This document shows, piece by piece, positions 31,906-42,945 of a stretch of DNA of 64,000 nt. Source of the stretch: Thauera terpenica 58Eu (GTDB taxonomy: Bacteria > Pseudomonadota > Gammaproteobacteria > Burkholderiales > Rhodocyclaceae); NCBI RefSeq assembly GCF_000443165.1, contig NZ_ATJV01000125.1, positions 62,001 to 126,000 on the forward strand, in the 5' to 3' direction. The notes below the pieces were generated by a model. That model was not told the origin of the DNA. It did not search any database and saw only the letters and a program-made list of their open reading frames with translations. Position 1 is the stretch's first letter. Every line of letters starts with the position of its first letter. The position numbers and the translations under genes are program-made.

Positions 31906-31935
31906 TCGGGACTGAATCCTTCAGAGGCCACCTTC

Positions 31936-33852
31936 ATGCCCAATATCACCCTTCCCGATGGTTCGGTACGCAGCTTCGAGCAGGCGGTGACGGTGGCCGA
32001 GGTCGCAGCCTCGATCGGCGCCGGGCTTGCCAAGGCAGCGCTCGCGGGTCGTGTCGACGGCAAGATGGTCGATCTGTCCCATCGCATCGAGACCGATGCG
32101 GCGCTGGCGATCGTCACCGACAAGGGTGACGATGGGCTGGAGATCATCCGCCATTCGACCGCTCACCTGCTGGCACACGCGGTGAAGGAGCTGTTCCCGG
32201 AGGCGCAGGTGACGATAGGCCCGGTCATCGACAATGGCTTCTACTACGACTTTTCGTACACGCGGCCGTTCACGCCCGAGGACATTGCGGCGATCGAGGC
32301 GCGCATGAACGAGATCGCCAGGCGCGAGATCCCGGTCAGCCGCGAGGTCTGGGCGCGTGACCAGGCGGTCGAATTCTTCAAGGGCATCGGTGAGCACTAC
32401 AAGGCGGAGATCATCGCCTCGATTCCGTCGGCCGAGGATGTGTCGCTCTACCGTCAGGGTGACTTCATCGATCTGTGTCGTGGCCCGCACGTGCCCTCGA
32501 CCGGCAAGCTCAAGGTGTTCAAGCTCACCAAGCTGGCGGGGGCCTATTGGCGCGGTGATTCCAAGAACGAGATGCTGCAGCGCATCTATGGCACGGCCTG
32601 GGCCAGGAAGGACGAACTCGACGCCTATCTGCACATGATCGAGGAGGCGGAGAAGCGCGACCACCGCAAGCTCGGGCGCCAGCTCGATCTCTTTCACCTC
32701 CAGGATGAGGCCCCGGGCATGGTGTTCTGGCACGCCAAGGGCTGGACGCTGTGGCAGCAGATCGAGCAATACATGCGCAAGACGCTGGACGAGCACGGCT
32801 ACGAAGAGGTGAAGACACCACAGATCGTCGATCGCTCGCTGTGGGAAAAATCGGGCCATTGGGGCATGTACGCCGACCTCATGTTCACCACCCAGTCCGA
32901 GAAGCGCGACTACGCGGTGAAGCCGATGAACTGCCCGTGCCACATCCAGATCTTCAATCAGGGCCTCAAGAGCTACCGTGATCTGCCCTTGCGCATGGCG
33001 GAGTTCGGCTCCTGTCATCGCAACGAGCCGTCGGGTTCACTGCACGGCATCATGCGCGTGCGCAATTTCGTGCAGGACGATGCACACATCTTCTGTGCGG
33101 AGAATCAGGTCCAGGCCGAGTCCGCCGCCTTCATCCGCCTGTTGCAGCAGGTTTATGCCGACTTTGGCTTCACCGACGTGCTGGTGAAGCTGTCCACGCG
33201 CCCCGAAAAGCGCGTGGGCACCGACGAGCAGTGGAGTGCTGCCGAAGCCGCGCTGGCCGCTGCGCTCGATGCGCAGGGGCTGGAGTACGAAGTGCAGCCC
33301 GGCGAGGGTGCTTTCTACGGACCGAAGATCGAGTTTTCGCTGAAGGACAGCCTGGGGCGCGTGTGGCAGTGCGGTACGCTCCAGCTCGACTTCAATCTGC
33401 CGGTGCGTCTCGGCGCCGAGTACGTCGATGAAGATAACTCGAAAAAGGTTCCGGTGATGCTGCACCGCGCGGTGCTGGGCTCGCTGGAGCGCTTCATCGG
33501 CATCCTCATCGAGAACCACGCGGGTGCCATGCCCTTGTGGCTGGCGCCGGTGCAGGCGGTGGTGATGAACATCTCCGAAGGGCAGTCGGACTACGCAGTC
33601 GAGGTGCTGGCGCGCCTGAAGAAGGCGGGCTTCCGTGTCGAGGCTGATTTGCGCAATGAGAAGATAAACTATAAAATTCGCGAACATAGCGTGCAGAAGC
33701 TGCCCTACCAGATCGTCATCGGCGACAAGGAAAAAGCAGCAGGCCTTGTGGCCGTACGTGTACGAGGGGGTCAGGATCTTGGCCAAATGTCCCTCGATTC
33801 GCTGGTCGAACGCTGGAATCGCGAAGTTGAAGCGAAGGCCAGGGCGATCTGA
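31936..33852 (+). CDS. thrS: Threonyl-tRNA synthetase
   Basis: Class II synthetase of 638 residues. Domains in order: N-terminal TGS (about 1-60), the editing domain with its HxxxH motif ([11 protein letters not shown]), the catalytic core with zinc-binding [10 protein letters not shown] and class II motif 2 ([15 protein letters not shown]), and the anticodon-binding domain. ATG 31936 follows an agaggcc box. First gene of thrS-infC-rpmI-rplT-pheS-pheT-ihfA, a conserved translation operon. Confidence 0.99.
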   Translation: MPNITLPDGSVRSFEQAVTVAEVAASIGAGLAKAALAGRVDGKMVDLSHRIETDAALAIVTDKGDDGLEIIRHSTAHLLAHAVKELFPEAQVTIGPVIDNGFYYDFSYTRPFTPEDIAAIEARMNEIARREIPVSREVWARDQAVEFFKGIGEHYKAEIIASIPSAEDVSLYRQGDFIDLCRGPHVPSTGKLKVFKLTKLAGAYWRGDSKNEMLQRIYGTAWARKDELDAYLHMIEEAEKRDHRKLGRQLDLFHLQDEAPGMVFWHAKGWTLWQQIEQYMRKTLDEHGYEEVKTPQIVDRSLWEKSGHWGMYADLMFTTQSEKRDYAVKPMNCPCHIQIFNQGLKSYRDLPLRMAEFGSCHRNEPSGSLHGIMRVRNFVQDDAHIFCAENQVQAESAAFIRLLQQVYADFGFTDVLVKLSTRPEKRVGTDEQWSAAEAALAAALDAQGLEYEVQPGEGAFYGPKIEFSLKDSLGRVWQCGTLQLDFNLPVRLGAEYVDEDNSKKVPVMLHRAVLGSLERFIGILIENHAGAMPLWLAPVQAVVMNISEGQSDYAVEVLARLKKAGFRVEADLRNEKINYKIREHSVQKLPYQIVIGDKEKAAGLVAVRVRGGQDLGQMSLDSLVERWNREVEAKARAI

Positions 33853-33879
33853 TTTTTGGTTTTCGTGGAGAGTTGAACC

Positions 33880-34401
33880 ATCGCTCAAGATAAGAAGCAG
33901 CGCGTAAATAGGGAGATCAACGCGCCCGAAGTCCGGCTAGTTGGCGAAGAAGGCGAACAGCTAGGAATCGTGTCCCTGAACGCAGCCCTGAATTTGGCCG
34001 AAGAAGGCGGGCTGGATCTGGTCGAAATCGCACCGATGGCCGCGCCACCGGTTTGCAAACTGATGGATTTCGGCAAGTTCAAGTATCAGGAACAGAAAAA
34101 GGCCCACGAAGCCCGAAGCAAGCAAAAGCAGGTGCAGGTGAAGGAAGTCAAGCTTCGCCCCGGCACCGACGAGAATGACTACCAGATCAAGTTGCGCAAT
34201 CTGAAGCGCTTCCTGGACGAAGGCGACAAGTGCAAGGTGACCTTGCGCTTCCGTGGCCGCGAGATGGCGCATCAGGAGTTCGGTCTGCGCCAGCTTGAGC
34301 GCGTCAAGGCCGACCTGGACGAGATTGGTCAGGTCGAGCAGATGCCGAAGATGGAAGGGCGCCAGATGATCATGGTCATCGCGCCGAAAAAGAACCGCTA
34401 A
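33880..34401 (+). CDS. infC: Translation initiation factor IF-3, ATC start
   Basis: Prevents 50S joining and checks start-codon fidelity. The N-terminal domain homology reaches back past any ATG or [21 protein letters not shown] is encoded from ATC 33880, with a ggagag box 8 bases before it. That gives 173 residues, the normal length. Starting at the first GTG (33970) would remove the first 30 residues. A rare AUU/AUC start is the known basis of IF-3 autoregulation in other bacteria, since IF-3 rejects non-canonical starts. Confidence 0.96.
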   Translation: MAQDKKQRVNREINAPEVRLVGEEGEQLGIVSLNAALNLAEEGGLDLVEIAPMAAPPVCKLMDFGKFKYQEQKKAHEARSKQKQVQVKEVKLRPGTDENDYQIKLRNLKRFLDEGDKCKVTLRFRGREMAHQEFGLRQLERVKADLDEIGQVEQMPKMEGRQMIMVIAPKKNR

Positions 34402-34542
34402 GGTTCAAGGAATTTGCCCTGCCAGGGCAAAACCGGCGGACGGGAACAGTCGTGCGGCGGAAAACAAGTGGTGCCGGGTAATGAAATGCGTCGGGGCTTA
34501 TCGGCGCTACCTGGTGCCATCCAAAAACATGGAGTCTCAGCA
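34402..34542 (+). promoter_or_regulatory. Structured leader between infC and rpmI, candidate L20 operator
   Basis: A 141-base gap with a hairpin TTTGCCC / GGGCAAA (34413-34431) and a longer-range pairing CCGGGTA (34474-34480) with TACCTGG (34508-34514). In E. coli L20 represses rpmI-rplT by binding structured RNA in this same position. I infer a similar role; the specific L20 site was not matched. Confidence 0.4.
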
Positions 34543-34740
34543 ATGCCCAAGATGAAGACGAAGAGCGGCGCCAAAAAGCGCTTCAAGCTCCGCGCCGGTG
34601 GTGGGATCAAGCGGTCCCAGGCGTTCAAGCGCCACATCCTTACCAAGAAAACGACCAAGGCGAAGCGTCAGCTGCGCGGCATGATTGAAGTTCATCCTGC
34701 CGACGAAAAGCAGATTCGCGCCATGCTTCCTTACGCTTGA
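34543..34740 (+). CDS. rpmI: 50S ribosomal protein L35
   Basis: Basic 65-residue ribosomal protein, [20 protein letters not shown] at the N-terminus, the family signature. A ggag box lies 9 bases before the ATG. It precedes rplT by 12 bases, and the two are normally made together. Confidence 0.98.
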   Translation: MPKMKTKSGAKKRFKLRAGGGIKRSQAFKRHILTKKTTKAKRQLRGMIEVHPADEKQIRAMLPYA

Positions 34741-34752
34741 TAGGAGTCCACA

Positions 34753-35112
34753 ATGCCTCGCGTTAAACGTGGTGTAACAGCCCGCGCTCGTCACAAGAAA
34801 GTTCTCGTTCAGGCCAAGGGTTATCGCGGCCGTCGTAAAAACGTCTATCGCATCGCCAAACAGGCGGTGATGAAGGCGGGTCAGTATGCTTACCGCGACC
34901 GTCGTCAGCGCAAGCGTCAGTTCCGCACCCTGTGGATCGCCCGTATCAACGCCGCCGCGCGTGAGCTGGGTCTGACCTACAGCACCTTCATGAACGGCCT
35001 GCGCAAGGCCGCGATCGAAGTGGACCGCAAGGTTCTGGCCGACCTGGCCGTGTTCGACAAGCCCGCTTTTGCGGCGATCGCCGAGCAAGCCCGGGCCAAG
35101 CTCGCGGCGTGA
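34753..35112 (+). CDS. rplT: 50S ribosomal protein L20
   Basis: 119-residue basic protein needed early in 50S assembly; it also represses its own operon in E. coli. The signature [18 protein letters not shown] and the [13 protein letters not shown] segment are present. A taggag box precedes the ATG. Followed by a strong terminator. Confidence 0.98.
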   Translation: MPRVKRGVTARARHKKVLVQAKGYRGRRKNVYRIAKQAVMKAGQYAYRDRRQRKRQFRTLWIARINAAARELGLTYSTFMNGLRKAAIEVDRKVLADLAVFDKPAFAAIAEQARAKLAA

Positions 35113-35126
35113 TTCGACGCAGCCCG

Positions 35127-35155
35127 AAAAAAGGAGGCCTGGCCTCCTTTTTTTT
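35127..35155 (+). terminator. Rho-independent terminator after rplT
   Basis: Near-perfect palindrome: A-run plus ggaggcc, one-base centre, ggcctcc plus an eight-T run. It separates ribosomal protein genes from pheST. I see no Phe-rich leader peptide next to it, unlike E. coli pheM. Confidence 0.9.
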
Positions 35156-35215
35156 ATCTGAATTCAGCTCGATCGGCAGTAGCTCAGAGCGTTCGCAGTA
35201 AATCGACACCGGTAG

Positions 35216-36256
<1,041 letters not shown>

Positions 36257-36320
36257 GCCGTTCCGGGCGGGCGCACGCTGGTGGCGCCCACCTCATCGAA
36301 TTCATCCGGGTAATCGAATC

Positions 36321-38711
36321 ATGCAATTCTCCGAACAGTGGCTGCGGACCTTCGTCGATCCGCAGCTCGATAGTGACGCGCTGGGCCATCTGCTGACGAT
36401 GGCTGGCCTCGAGGTGGAAGAGGCCACAGCTGCCGTGCCCTTCTTTTCCGGTGTGGTCGTGGCCCGGATCGTCGCCGCCGACAAGCACCCCAATGCCGAC
36501 AAGCTCAAGCTATGCAAGGTGGACGCCGGTACGGGCGAACTGTTGCAGATCGTGTGCGGCGCGCCCAATGCGGCACTCGGCATGAAGGTGCCGTGCGCGA
36601 AGGTGGGTGCCATGTTGCCAGGCGAGTTCGCGATCAAGCCCGCCAAGCTGCGTGGTGTCGAGTCCTTTGGCATGCTGTGCTCGGCGCGCGAACTCGGGCT
36701 GTCGGAAGACCATGGCGGTCTGTACGCCTTGCCCGAGGACGCGCCCCTCGGCGCTGATATTCGCGATTATCTCGGCCTTGATGACACCCTGTTTACGGTC
36801 AAGCTGACGCCGAACCGTGCCGATTGCCTGAGCCTGGAAGGGGTCGCACGCGAAGTGGCGGCGATCACCGGCGCTGCGTTGCGCCCGACCGAAGTGACGC
36901 CGGTAGCTGCGCGCATCGACGCCCGTCGCGCCATCGTCCTGGATGCACCGCAGGCCTGCCCGCGCTACTGCGGCCGCGTCTTGCGCGGCGTGGATGCGCG
37001 TGCACCCACGCCTGACTGGATGGTGCGGCGTCTCGCGCGCAGCGGCATCCGCTCGATCAGTGCGCTGGTCGATGTCACCAACTACGTCATGCTCGAGCTC
37101 GGGCAGCCCCTGCACGCCTTCGATAACACCAAGCTGCAGGGTGCGATCCACGTGCGCTACCCGCAGGAAGGCGAGCAGGTGCTGCTGCTCAACGAGCAAA
37201 CCGTGACCCCGGCCGCAGATACCCTGCTGATCGCCGACGAGGCGCGCGCGCTGGCGCTGGCAGGCATCATGGGTGGCGAGGACAGCGGCATCACGCTGGA
37301 GACCACCGAAGTTTTCCTCGAGAGCGCCTTCTTTGCCCCGGATGCGATCGCAGGGCGCGCGCGTACCTACGGTTTCGGCTCCGACGCCTCGCACCGCTTC
37401 GAGCGTGGGGTCGATTTCGAGCTCGCGCCGCGTGCGCTCGAGCGCGCCACCCAGCTCATTCTCGATATCTGCGGCGGCGCGGCGGGCGCGGTGGAAGAGG
37501 CGCTTGCCGCGGATGAACTGCCGCAGCGCAAGGCGGTGCGGCTGCGCACTGCACGTGCGCGCCGCGTGCTCGGCATCACCCTGGACGATGCCGCCATCAG
37601 GTCCTTGCTCGAGCGCGTGCATCTGCAGGTGCAAGTCGACGGCGACGACTTTCTGGTCACGCCTCCGTCGTGGCGCTTTGACATCGAGATCGAGGTTGAT
37701 CTGGTCGAGGAGATCGCCCGCCTGCACGGCTATGACAACATCCCGGCGGTAGCGCCGCAGGGCAGCCTGATGATGCTGCCGAGTACCGAGCATGCGCGCC
37801 CGGTGTGGGCAGTACGCCATCTGCTGGCTGCGCTGGGTTACCAGGAGGTGGTCAACTTCGCCTTTGTCGAAGAGGCCTGGGAGCGCGATTTCTGCGCCAA
37901 CGCAGACCCCATCCGGCTCGCCAATCCGATCGCCAGCCAGCTGAGCGTGATGCGCTCTAGCCTGATTGCGGGCCTGGTCGCGACCCTGGCCGTCAACCGC
38001 AAGCGTCAGATCGATCGCGTGCGCGTGTTCGAGATCGCGCGCGTGTTCGAGCGCAGGGCCGAGGGCGAGCCGGTTGCCGGCTTCCATCAGCCGATGCGAG
38101 TTGCCGGCTTGGGTGCCGGCTCGGTTCGGCCTGAGCAATGGGCTGAGCGCGGCCGTACGCTCGATTTCTACGATGTCAAGGCCGATCTGGAGGCCTTGTT
38201 CGCACCGCGTGCGCTGCAGTTCGAGTGCCTCTCGCACCCCGCCCTGCATCCCGGGCGTGCCGCAAGCGTGCGCCTGGACGGTCGCGCCATCGGCGTCATT
38301 GGTGAACTGCATCCGGTGTGGGTGCAGCGCTACGACCTGGGTACGGCGCCAGTGGTGTTCGAAGTGGAGCTTGACGCCGTCCTCAGTGCGCGCATGCCTG
38401 CCCATGGCGACATCTCGCGCATGCCCGCCGTGGTGCGTGATCTGGCGCTGGTGGTGGGGCTGGAGGTGAGCGCGGCGCGCGTCATCGACGCCTTGCGCGC
38501 GGTGGCGCCTACGCTCGTGAAGGAGATCGCGCTGTTTGATGTGTACCACGGCAAGGGTGTGGACCCGGACAAGAAGAGCCTTGCGCTCAGGATATTGATG
38601 CAAGATACTCAGCGCACACTTGAAGATGCCGAGGTCGACGCTGCTGTCGCCGTTCTGGTGCAACAAGCCGAATCTGCGCTGGGCGCACGTCTGCGCGGAT
38701 CAGGAGGCTGA
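36321..38711 (+). CDS. pheT: Phenylalanyl-tRNA synthetase beta subunit
   Basis: 796-residue beta subunit. Domains in order: N-terminal OB-fold tRNA-binding domain (about 40-150; [12 protein letters not shown]), B3/B4 editing domain, B5, the inactive class II-like core, and the C-terminal anticodon-binding FDX-ACB domain ([15 protein letters not shown]). The stop is one base before the ATG of ihfA, the usual pheST-ihfA arrangement. Confidence 0.99.
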   Translation: MQFSEQWLRTFVDPQLDSDALGHLLTMAGLEVEEATAAVPFFSGVVVARIVAADKHPNADKLKLCKVDAGTGELLQIVCGAPNAALGMKVPCAKVGAMLPGEFAIKPAKLRGVESFGMLCSARELGLSEDHGGLYALPEDAPLGADIRDYLGLDDTLFTVKLTPNRADCLSLEGVAREVAAITGAALRPTEVTPVAARIDARRAIVLDAPQACPRYCGRVLRGVDARAPTPDWMVRRLARSGIRSISALVDVTNYVMLELGQPLHAFDNTKLQGAIHVRYPQEGEQVLLLNEQTVTPAADTLLIADEARALALAGIMGGEDSGITLETTEVFLESAFFAPDAIAGRARTYGFGSDASHRFERGVDFELAPRALERATQLILDICGGAAGAVEEALAADELPQRKAVRLRTARARRVLGITLDDAAIRSLLERVHLQVQVDGDDFLVTPPSWRFDIEIEVDLVEEIARLHGYDNIPAVAPQGSLMMLPSTEHARPVWAVRHLLAALGYQEVVNFAFVEEAWERDFCANADPIRLANPIASQLSVMRSSLIAGLVATLAVNRKRQIDRVRVFEIARVFERRAEGEPVAGFHQPMRVAGLGAGSVRPEQWAERGRTLDFYDVKADLEALFAPRALQFECLSHPALHPGRAASVRLDGRAIGVIGELHPVWVQRYDLGTAPVVFEVELDAVLSARMPAHGDISRMPAVVRDLALVVGLEVSAARVIDALRAVAPTLVKEIALFDVYHGKGVDPDKKSLALRILMQDTQRTLEDAEVDAAVAVLVQQAESALGARLRGSGG

Positions 38712-38712
38712 C

Positions 38713-39021
38713 ATGGGCACGCTGACCAAGGCGGAACTCGCAGATCTGCTGTTCGAGCAGGTGGGACTCAACAAGCGTGAAGCCAAGGACATGGTCGAGG
38801 GCTTTTTCGAGGAAATCCGCACGGCGCTGGAGTGCGGCGACAGCGTGAAGCTGTCTGGCTTTGGCAACTTCCAGTTGCGCGACAAGCCGCAGCGCCCCGG
38901 ACGCAACCCCAAGACAGGCGAGGAAATTCCGATCACCGCACGGCGCGTGGTCACTTTTCACGCCAGTCAGAAACTGAAGGCCGCGGTGGAGCAACTCAGC
39001 GATGCAAGCAAGCAACCCTGA
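38713..39021 (+). CDS. ihfA: Integration host factor subunit alpha
   Basis: 102-residue HU/IHF family protein. The signature [20 protein letters not shown] is present. It starts [16 protein letters not shown] after a caggaggct box. It partners the beta subunit encoded at 24904. The 3' end overlaps the next gene by 20 bases. Confidence 0.98.
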   Translation: MGTLTKAELADLLFEQVGLNKREAKDMVEGFFEEIRTALECGDSVKLSGFGNFQLRDKPQRPGRNPKTGEEIPITARRVVTFHASQKLKAAVEQLSDASKQP

Positions 39022-39382
39022 AATCGACAGCGAGCGCCTGCCGGCCATTCCGGCAAAGCGTTACTTCACGATCGGTGAGGTCAGCGAGTTGTGTGGCGTG
39101 AAGCCACACGTGCTGCGCTACTGGGAGCAGGAATTCACTCAGCTCAAGCCGGTCAAGCGGCGCGGTAACCGGCGCTACTATCAGCACCATGAGGTGCTGC
39201 TCATCCGTCGCATCCGGGGCCTGCTTTATCAGGAGGGCTTCACCATTTCCGGCGCGCGCAACCGCCTGGGTGAAAGCGCGATTGAGGAGCAGGAGAGCAA
39301 GCTCGAGGTCGATCAGTACCGTGCCGTGGTGGCCGAGGTGCGGGCGGATCTGCGGGCGCTGCTGGCTTTGCTGCGTGAATGA
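39002..39382 (+). CDS. MerR-family transcriptional regulator
   Basis: 126 residues: a MerR-type winged helix-turn-helix (about 20-90; [21 protein letters not shown]) and a short C-terminal coiled coil ([20 protein letters not shown]). No Cys metal-binding site or effector domain is present, so it is the small ihfA-linked type, whose target is not known. It overlaps ihfA by 20 bases. Confidence 0.9.
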   Translation: MQASNPEIDSERLPAIPAKRYFTIGEVSELCGVKPHVLRYWEQEFTQLKPVKRRGNRRYYQHHEVLLIRRIRGLLYQEGFTISGARNRLGESAIEEQESKLEVDQYRAVVAEVRADLRALLALLRE

Positions 39383-39422
39383 TGGGGTGAGTGCCGGGTT
39401 TTCTCTCATCAGCATTAAAAAC

Positions 39423-39450
39423 TGGTAAATCCTCAATTAGCTGCTACAAT
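39423..39450 (+). promoter_or_regulatory. Putative promoter of tRNA-Pro
   Basis: -10 TACAAT (39445-39450) followed by GGCGG, with a poor -35 TGGTAA (39423-39428) 16 bases upstream. The tRNA starts 12 bases after the -10. Confidence 0.5.
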
Positions 39451-39461
39451 GGCGGCTTGTG

Positions 39462-39539
<78 letters not shown>

Positions 39540-39547
39540 ATCAAACA

Positions 39548-39569
39548 AACCGGCCTCGGCCGGTTTTTT
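39548..39569 (+). terminator. Rho-independent terminator after tRNA-Pro
   Basis: Stem aaccggcc / ggccggtt, 2-base loop, followed by ttttgtttt, 8 bases after the tRNA. Confidence 0.88.
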
Positions 39570-39660
39570 GTTTTCCGGGCCCACGCGGTGGCCCGCTGGG
39601 GCGCTGTGCTAACATTTTGTGTCTTCGGGCCGCGACTGCGGCTTTTCCCATGGGTTTCAA

Positions 39661-40404
39661 ATGCGCATTCTGGTCAGTAACGACGACGGTTATTTTGCTC
39701 CTGGAATCGCGGCGCTTGCGGAGGCGCTCGCCACCCTCGGAGACGTCACCGTGGTGGCCCCCGAGCGCGATCGCAGCGGTGCCAGCAATTCGCTGACGCT
39801 GGATCGTCCGCTTTCCCTGCGCCAGACTGCAAATGGTTTCTATCATGTCAATGGCACGCCGACCGACTGCGTACACCTGGCGGTCACCGGCATGTTCGAT
39901 CACCTCCCCGACATGGTGGTGTCGGGGGTCAATCATGGCGCCAACATGGGCGATGACACCGTTTATTCGGGCACGGTCGCGGCTGCAACCGAAGGTTTCT
40001 TTCTGGGTGTGCCGTCGATTGCGGTGTCGCTGGTGAGCAAATCCGCAGCCGACTTCACCGCTGCCGCGCGTGTTGCCCGTGATCTGGCTGAACGCTTCAT
40101 GCGCGAACCTTTTCCGCAACCGGTGCTGCTCAACGTCAATGTCCCGGATGTCGCCTACGATCGGCTGCAAGGCGTCAAGGTCACGCGCCTGGGCAAGCGT
40201 CACAAGGCCGAGCCGGTGGTGCGCAGCGTGACGCCGCGCAACGAGACGGTGTACTGGGTTGGCGCCGCAGGCGGTGCCGCCGATGCGGGTGAGGGAACGG
40301 ACTTTCACGCGGTGGCCAATGGCTATGTGTCGGTCACGCCCTTGCAGCTCGATCTGACCCATACCGGACAGCTGTCGCCGGTTTTCGATTGGCTGCGGCG
40401 GTGA
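39661..40404 (+). CDS. surE: 5'/3'-nucleotidase SurE
   Basis: Survival-protein phosphatase acting on nucleoside monophosphates, with a metal site formed by the N-terminal acidic motif [10 protein letters not shown]. Other family motifs are [20 protein letters not shown] and [20 protein letters not shown]. 247 residues. ATG 39661 starts [10 protein letters not shown]. It leads the surE-pcm-nlpD-rpoS stress cluster. Confidence 0.97.
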   Translation: MRILVSNDDGYFAPGIAALAEALATLGDVTVVAPERDRSGASNSLTLDRPLSLRQTANGFYHVNGTPTDCVHLAVTGMFDHLPDMVVSGVNHGANMGDDTVYSGTVAAATEGFFLGVPSIAVSLVSKSAADFTAAARVARDLAERFMREPFPQPVLLNVNVPDVAYDRLQGVKVTRLGKRHKAEPVVRSVTPRNETVYWVGAAGGAADAGEGTDFHAVANGYVSVTPLQLDLTHTGQLSPVFDWLRR

Positions 40405-40406
40405 AT

Positions 40407-41054
40407 ATGCGCACGGGCGACGCCGGTCAGGCCGTGCGCGCGCGTGCGCGCATGGTCGAGCGTCTGCGCGCGCAGGGCATCCGTGACGAGCGCGTGCTGG
40501 GCGCGATGCAGAGCGTGCCACGACACATGTTCGTGGACGAAGGCCTGGCCTACAGCGCCTACGACGACACCCCCTTGCCGATCGGCTTTCAGCAGACCAT
40601 CTCGCAGCCCTTCATTGTTGCGCGCATGATCGAGCTGCTGCGTGCCGGTCGCGAGCTGGGCCGCACCCTGGAGGTCGGCGCAGGTTGCGGCTATCAGGCT
40701 GCGGTCTTGAGCCAGCTCGCAACCGAAGTCTATGCCGTGGAGCGCATCCGCCCCTTGCTCGACCGTGCACGCGCGAATCTTCGTCCTCTGCGTCTGCCCA
40801 ACGTCAGGCTGAAACTTGCAGACGGTAATCTGGGTCTTCCTGAGGCTGCCCCGTTTGACAGTATCATCGTCGCAGCGGCGGCCATTGGCTTGCCGCCCGC
40901 ACTCAAGACGCAGCTCGCGCCCGGTGGTCGCCTGATCGTGCCCGTAGGTGGGGCCGACCAGCGCCTGCTGCTGCTTGAGCGGCAGGGTAATGTTTTCCGG
41001 GAAAGCTGGCATGAGGCTGTGCGCTTTGTACCCCTTCTCGCAGGTATTGAATGA
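40407..41054 (+). CDS. pcm: Protein-L-isoaspartate O-methyltransferase
   Basis: Repairs isoaspartyl damage in proteins using SAM. 215 residues with the SAM-binding motif [15 protein letters not shown] and the conserved [17 protein letters not shown] segment. ATG 40407 is taken as the start; GTG 40401, overlapping the surE stop, and TTG 40389 are in frame. The 3' end overlaps nlpD by 4 bases. Confidence 0.96.
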   Translation: MRTGDAGQAVRARARMVERLRAQGIRDERVLGAMQSVPRHMFVDEGLAYSAYDDTPLPIGFQQTISQPFIVARMIELLRAGRELGRTLEVGAGCGYQAAVLSQLATEVYAVERIRPLLDRARANLRPLRLPNVRLKLADGNLGLPEAAPFDSIIVAAAAIGLPPALKTQLAPGGRLIVPVGGADQRLLLLERQGNVFRESWHEAVRFVPLLAGIE

Positions 41055-41947
41055 ACCACCTAATTTGCATGCAGATTCGTCCCAAGCTGATATTGGCCGT
41101 GCTCGCCAGTTCGTTGCTGGCCGGGTGCGCCTCGACCGTCACCGCGCCTGTACGTGACGTCGGTGGCGCGGCCGCCGTGGCCGAGCCCCTGGCGCGGCCG
41201 GGCGTGCACGTCGTCAGGCCGGGCGACACCTTGCTCGGCATCGCGCGCCAATATGGCGTGACGCTGCCGGACCTGGTGAGCTGGAATGATCTCACTGACC
41301 CCAACCAGATCCAGGTTGGTCAGTCCCTGCGAGTCGGGCCGGCGGATGCCTCGGGCGGCGTGGCTGTGGGGGTGATTACGCCAGGGGAGGGCGCGGTTGC
41401 GCTGCCGATTCCAGCGCCCAGCAGTGCCGAGGCCACCCAGGCACCCTTCAAGCAAGGCCCGCTTGGCGGACGCAAGCCGTATTCGGATGAGGCTTGGTCC
41501 AGAGAGGCGCCAGGTGCTGCGCCTGCAGCGACGCCGCCCACTGCTGCGACCGAGGCACCCACGCCCGCGGCAGCGGCCGGTTCAGGAGAGTGGCAGTGGC
41601 CTGCGGCCGGGCGTCTATTGTCCGCCTATAACGAAGCCTCGAACAAGGGGGTGGACATTGGCGGCAACGTCGGCGACCCTGTGCTGGCGGCAGCGGCAGG
41701 CAAGGTTGTGTATGCCGGCAGCGGGCTGCGAGGTTACGGCAAGCTGGTTGTGATCAAACACAACCAGGAGTACAACTCGGTCTATGCCCACAATGACAAA
41801 CTGCTGGTGAAGGAAGACGATCAGGTTGTTCAGGGGCAGAAGATTGCCGAGTTGGGTAGTTCCGAATCTGATCGCTCGAAGCTGCATTTCGAGATCCGCA
41901 AGCAGGGCAAGGCGGTAGACCCGATGAAGTATCTGCCAGCACGCTGA
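41051..41947 (+). CDS. nlpD: Lipoprotein NlpD, LysM and degenerate M23 (LytM) domains
   Basis: Outer-membrane lipoprotein of 298 residues with lipobox LLAGC (C26), a LysM domain (about 52-95, [17 protein letters not shown]) and a C-terminal LytM domain after an Ala/Pro linker. The zinc site is broken: the HxxxD motif reads NKGVD and HxH reads KLH, so it should be an amidase activator rather than an endopeptidase, as in E. coli NlpD. In E. coli the nlpD gene carries the main rpoS promoter; rpoS follows here by 13 bases. Confidence 0.95.
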   Translation: MNHLICMQIRPKLILAVLASSLLAGCASTVTAPVRDVGGAAAVAEPLARPGVHVVRPGDTLLGIARQYGVTLPDLVSWNDLTDPNQIQVGQSLRVGPADASGGVAVGVITPGEGAVALPIPAPSSAEATQAPFKQGPLGGRKPYSDEAWSREAPGAAPAATPPTAATEAPTPAAAAGSGEWQWPAAGRLLSAYNEASNKGVDIGGNVGDPVLAAAAGKVVYAGSGLRGYGKLVVIKHNQEYNSVYAHNDKLLVKEDDQVVQGQKIAELGSSESDRSKLHFEIRKQGKAVDPMKYLPAR

Positions 41948-41960
41948 AAAGGGGGGGAGC

Positions 41961-42896
41961 ATGGAGGAGCCGGTAAGCCTTGATGACATCGAAAGTCACG
42001 AACCGGATCTTCCCCCTGAGGTGGAGGTATTCGCCAGTGCGCGCACGCCGGCGAAAGGGACTGACTTTTTCAGTGATGTCACCCAGCTTTATCTCAACGA
42101 GATCGGTGCCAATCCGCTGTTGACTGCCGAGGAGGAGCTCAGGCTCACGCGTCAGGTGCGTGCGGGTGATTTCGGCGCCCGTCAGACGATGATCGAGCGC
42201 AATCTGCGCCTTGTCGTCAATATTGCCAAGCACTATCTCAATCGCGGCATTCCCCTGCTTGACCTGATCGAGGAAGGCAATCTCGGGCTCATGCATGCGC
42301 TCGATAAATTCGACCCTGAGCGTGGGTTTCGCTTTTCCACTTACGCGACCTGGTGGATTCGACAGAACATCGAGCGCGCAATCATGAACCAGTCGCGCAC
42401 CATCCGTTTGCCGGTGCACGTGGTCAAGGAGCTCAACCAGGTCCTGCGCGCGCAGCGCAACATCGAGGCTTCCAGCGATGGAGAATCCTCGCTGGAAGCC
42501 ATCGCGGGGCGCCTGAACAAGACCATCGACGAGGTGCGCAAGCTCCTTCAGCTCAGCGAACACACAGCCTCACTCGATGCGCCGCTCGATATCGATCCTG
42601 GCCTGTCCATCGGCGAATCGCTGGCCGACGAGCACGCCGTCGCGCCCGAAATGCAGATCCATATGGCGGAGGTCGAAGGCCTGGTGCGTGACTGGATCCA
42701 GATGCTCGGTGTCAAGCAACGTCTTGTCATTCGCCACCGCTATGGCATCGATGAGTGCGAACTGCTGACGCTCGAGGAGCTGGCGCAACGTCTCGAACTG
42801 ACGCGCGAGCGTGTGCGTCAGATTCAGCTTGAAGCCCTCGGCTGCCTGAGCCGCATTCTCAAGCGCCACGGTATTTCGCGCGACGCCCTGCTGTAA
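41961..42896 (+). CDS. rpoS: RNA polymerase sigma factor RpoS
   Basis: Group 2 sigma factor for stationary phase and general stress, 311 residues. Regions visible: 1.2 (DVTQLYLNEIGANPLLTAEE), 2 (NLRLVVNIAKHYLNRG, DLIEEGNLGLMHALDKFDPE, FSTYATWWIRQNIERAI), 3 and 4 (the helix-turn-helix LTRERVRQIQLEAL). An aggggggg box lies before ATG 41961. Downstream of nlpD as in most gamma and betaproteobacteria. Confidence 0.97.
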   Translation: MEEPVSLDDIESHEPDLPPEVEVFASARTPAKGTDFFSDVTQLYLNEIGANPLLTAEEELRLTRQVRAGDFGARQTMIERNLRLVVNIAKHYLNRGIPLLDLIEEGNLGLMHALDKFDPERGFRFSTYATWWIRQNIERAIMNQSRTIRLPVHVVKELNQVLRAQRNIEASSDGESSLEAIAGRLNKTIDEVRKLLQLSEHTASLDAPLDIDPGLSIGESLADEHAVAPEMQIHMAEVEGLVRDWIQMLGVKQRLVIRHRYGIDECELLTLEELAQRLELTRERVRQIQLEALGCLSRILKRHGISRDALL

Positions 42897-42899
42897 GCC

Positions 42900-42934
42900 G
42901 CGAACGCCCGCAGCACCGGTGCTCGGGTGTTCGC
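42900..42934. terminator. Hairpin between convergent rpoS and DUF2189 gene
   Basis: An 11-bp stem, gcgaacgcccg / cgggtgttcgc, with one G-U pair and a 13-base loop, 4 bases after the rpoS stop. No T-tract follows. Confidence 0.5.
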
Positions 42935-42945
42935 GTGTTCGTGGC

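Noticed and set aside
34481..34555. 24-codon frame ([12 protein letters not shown]...) overlapping the rpmI start
   Set aside because: No ribosome binding site and no recognisable similarity; more likely part of a structured leader.
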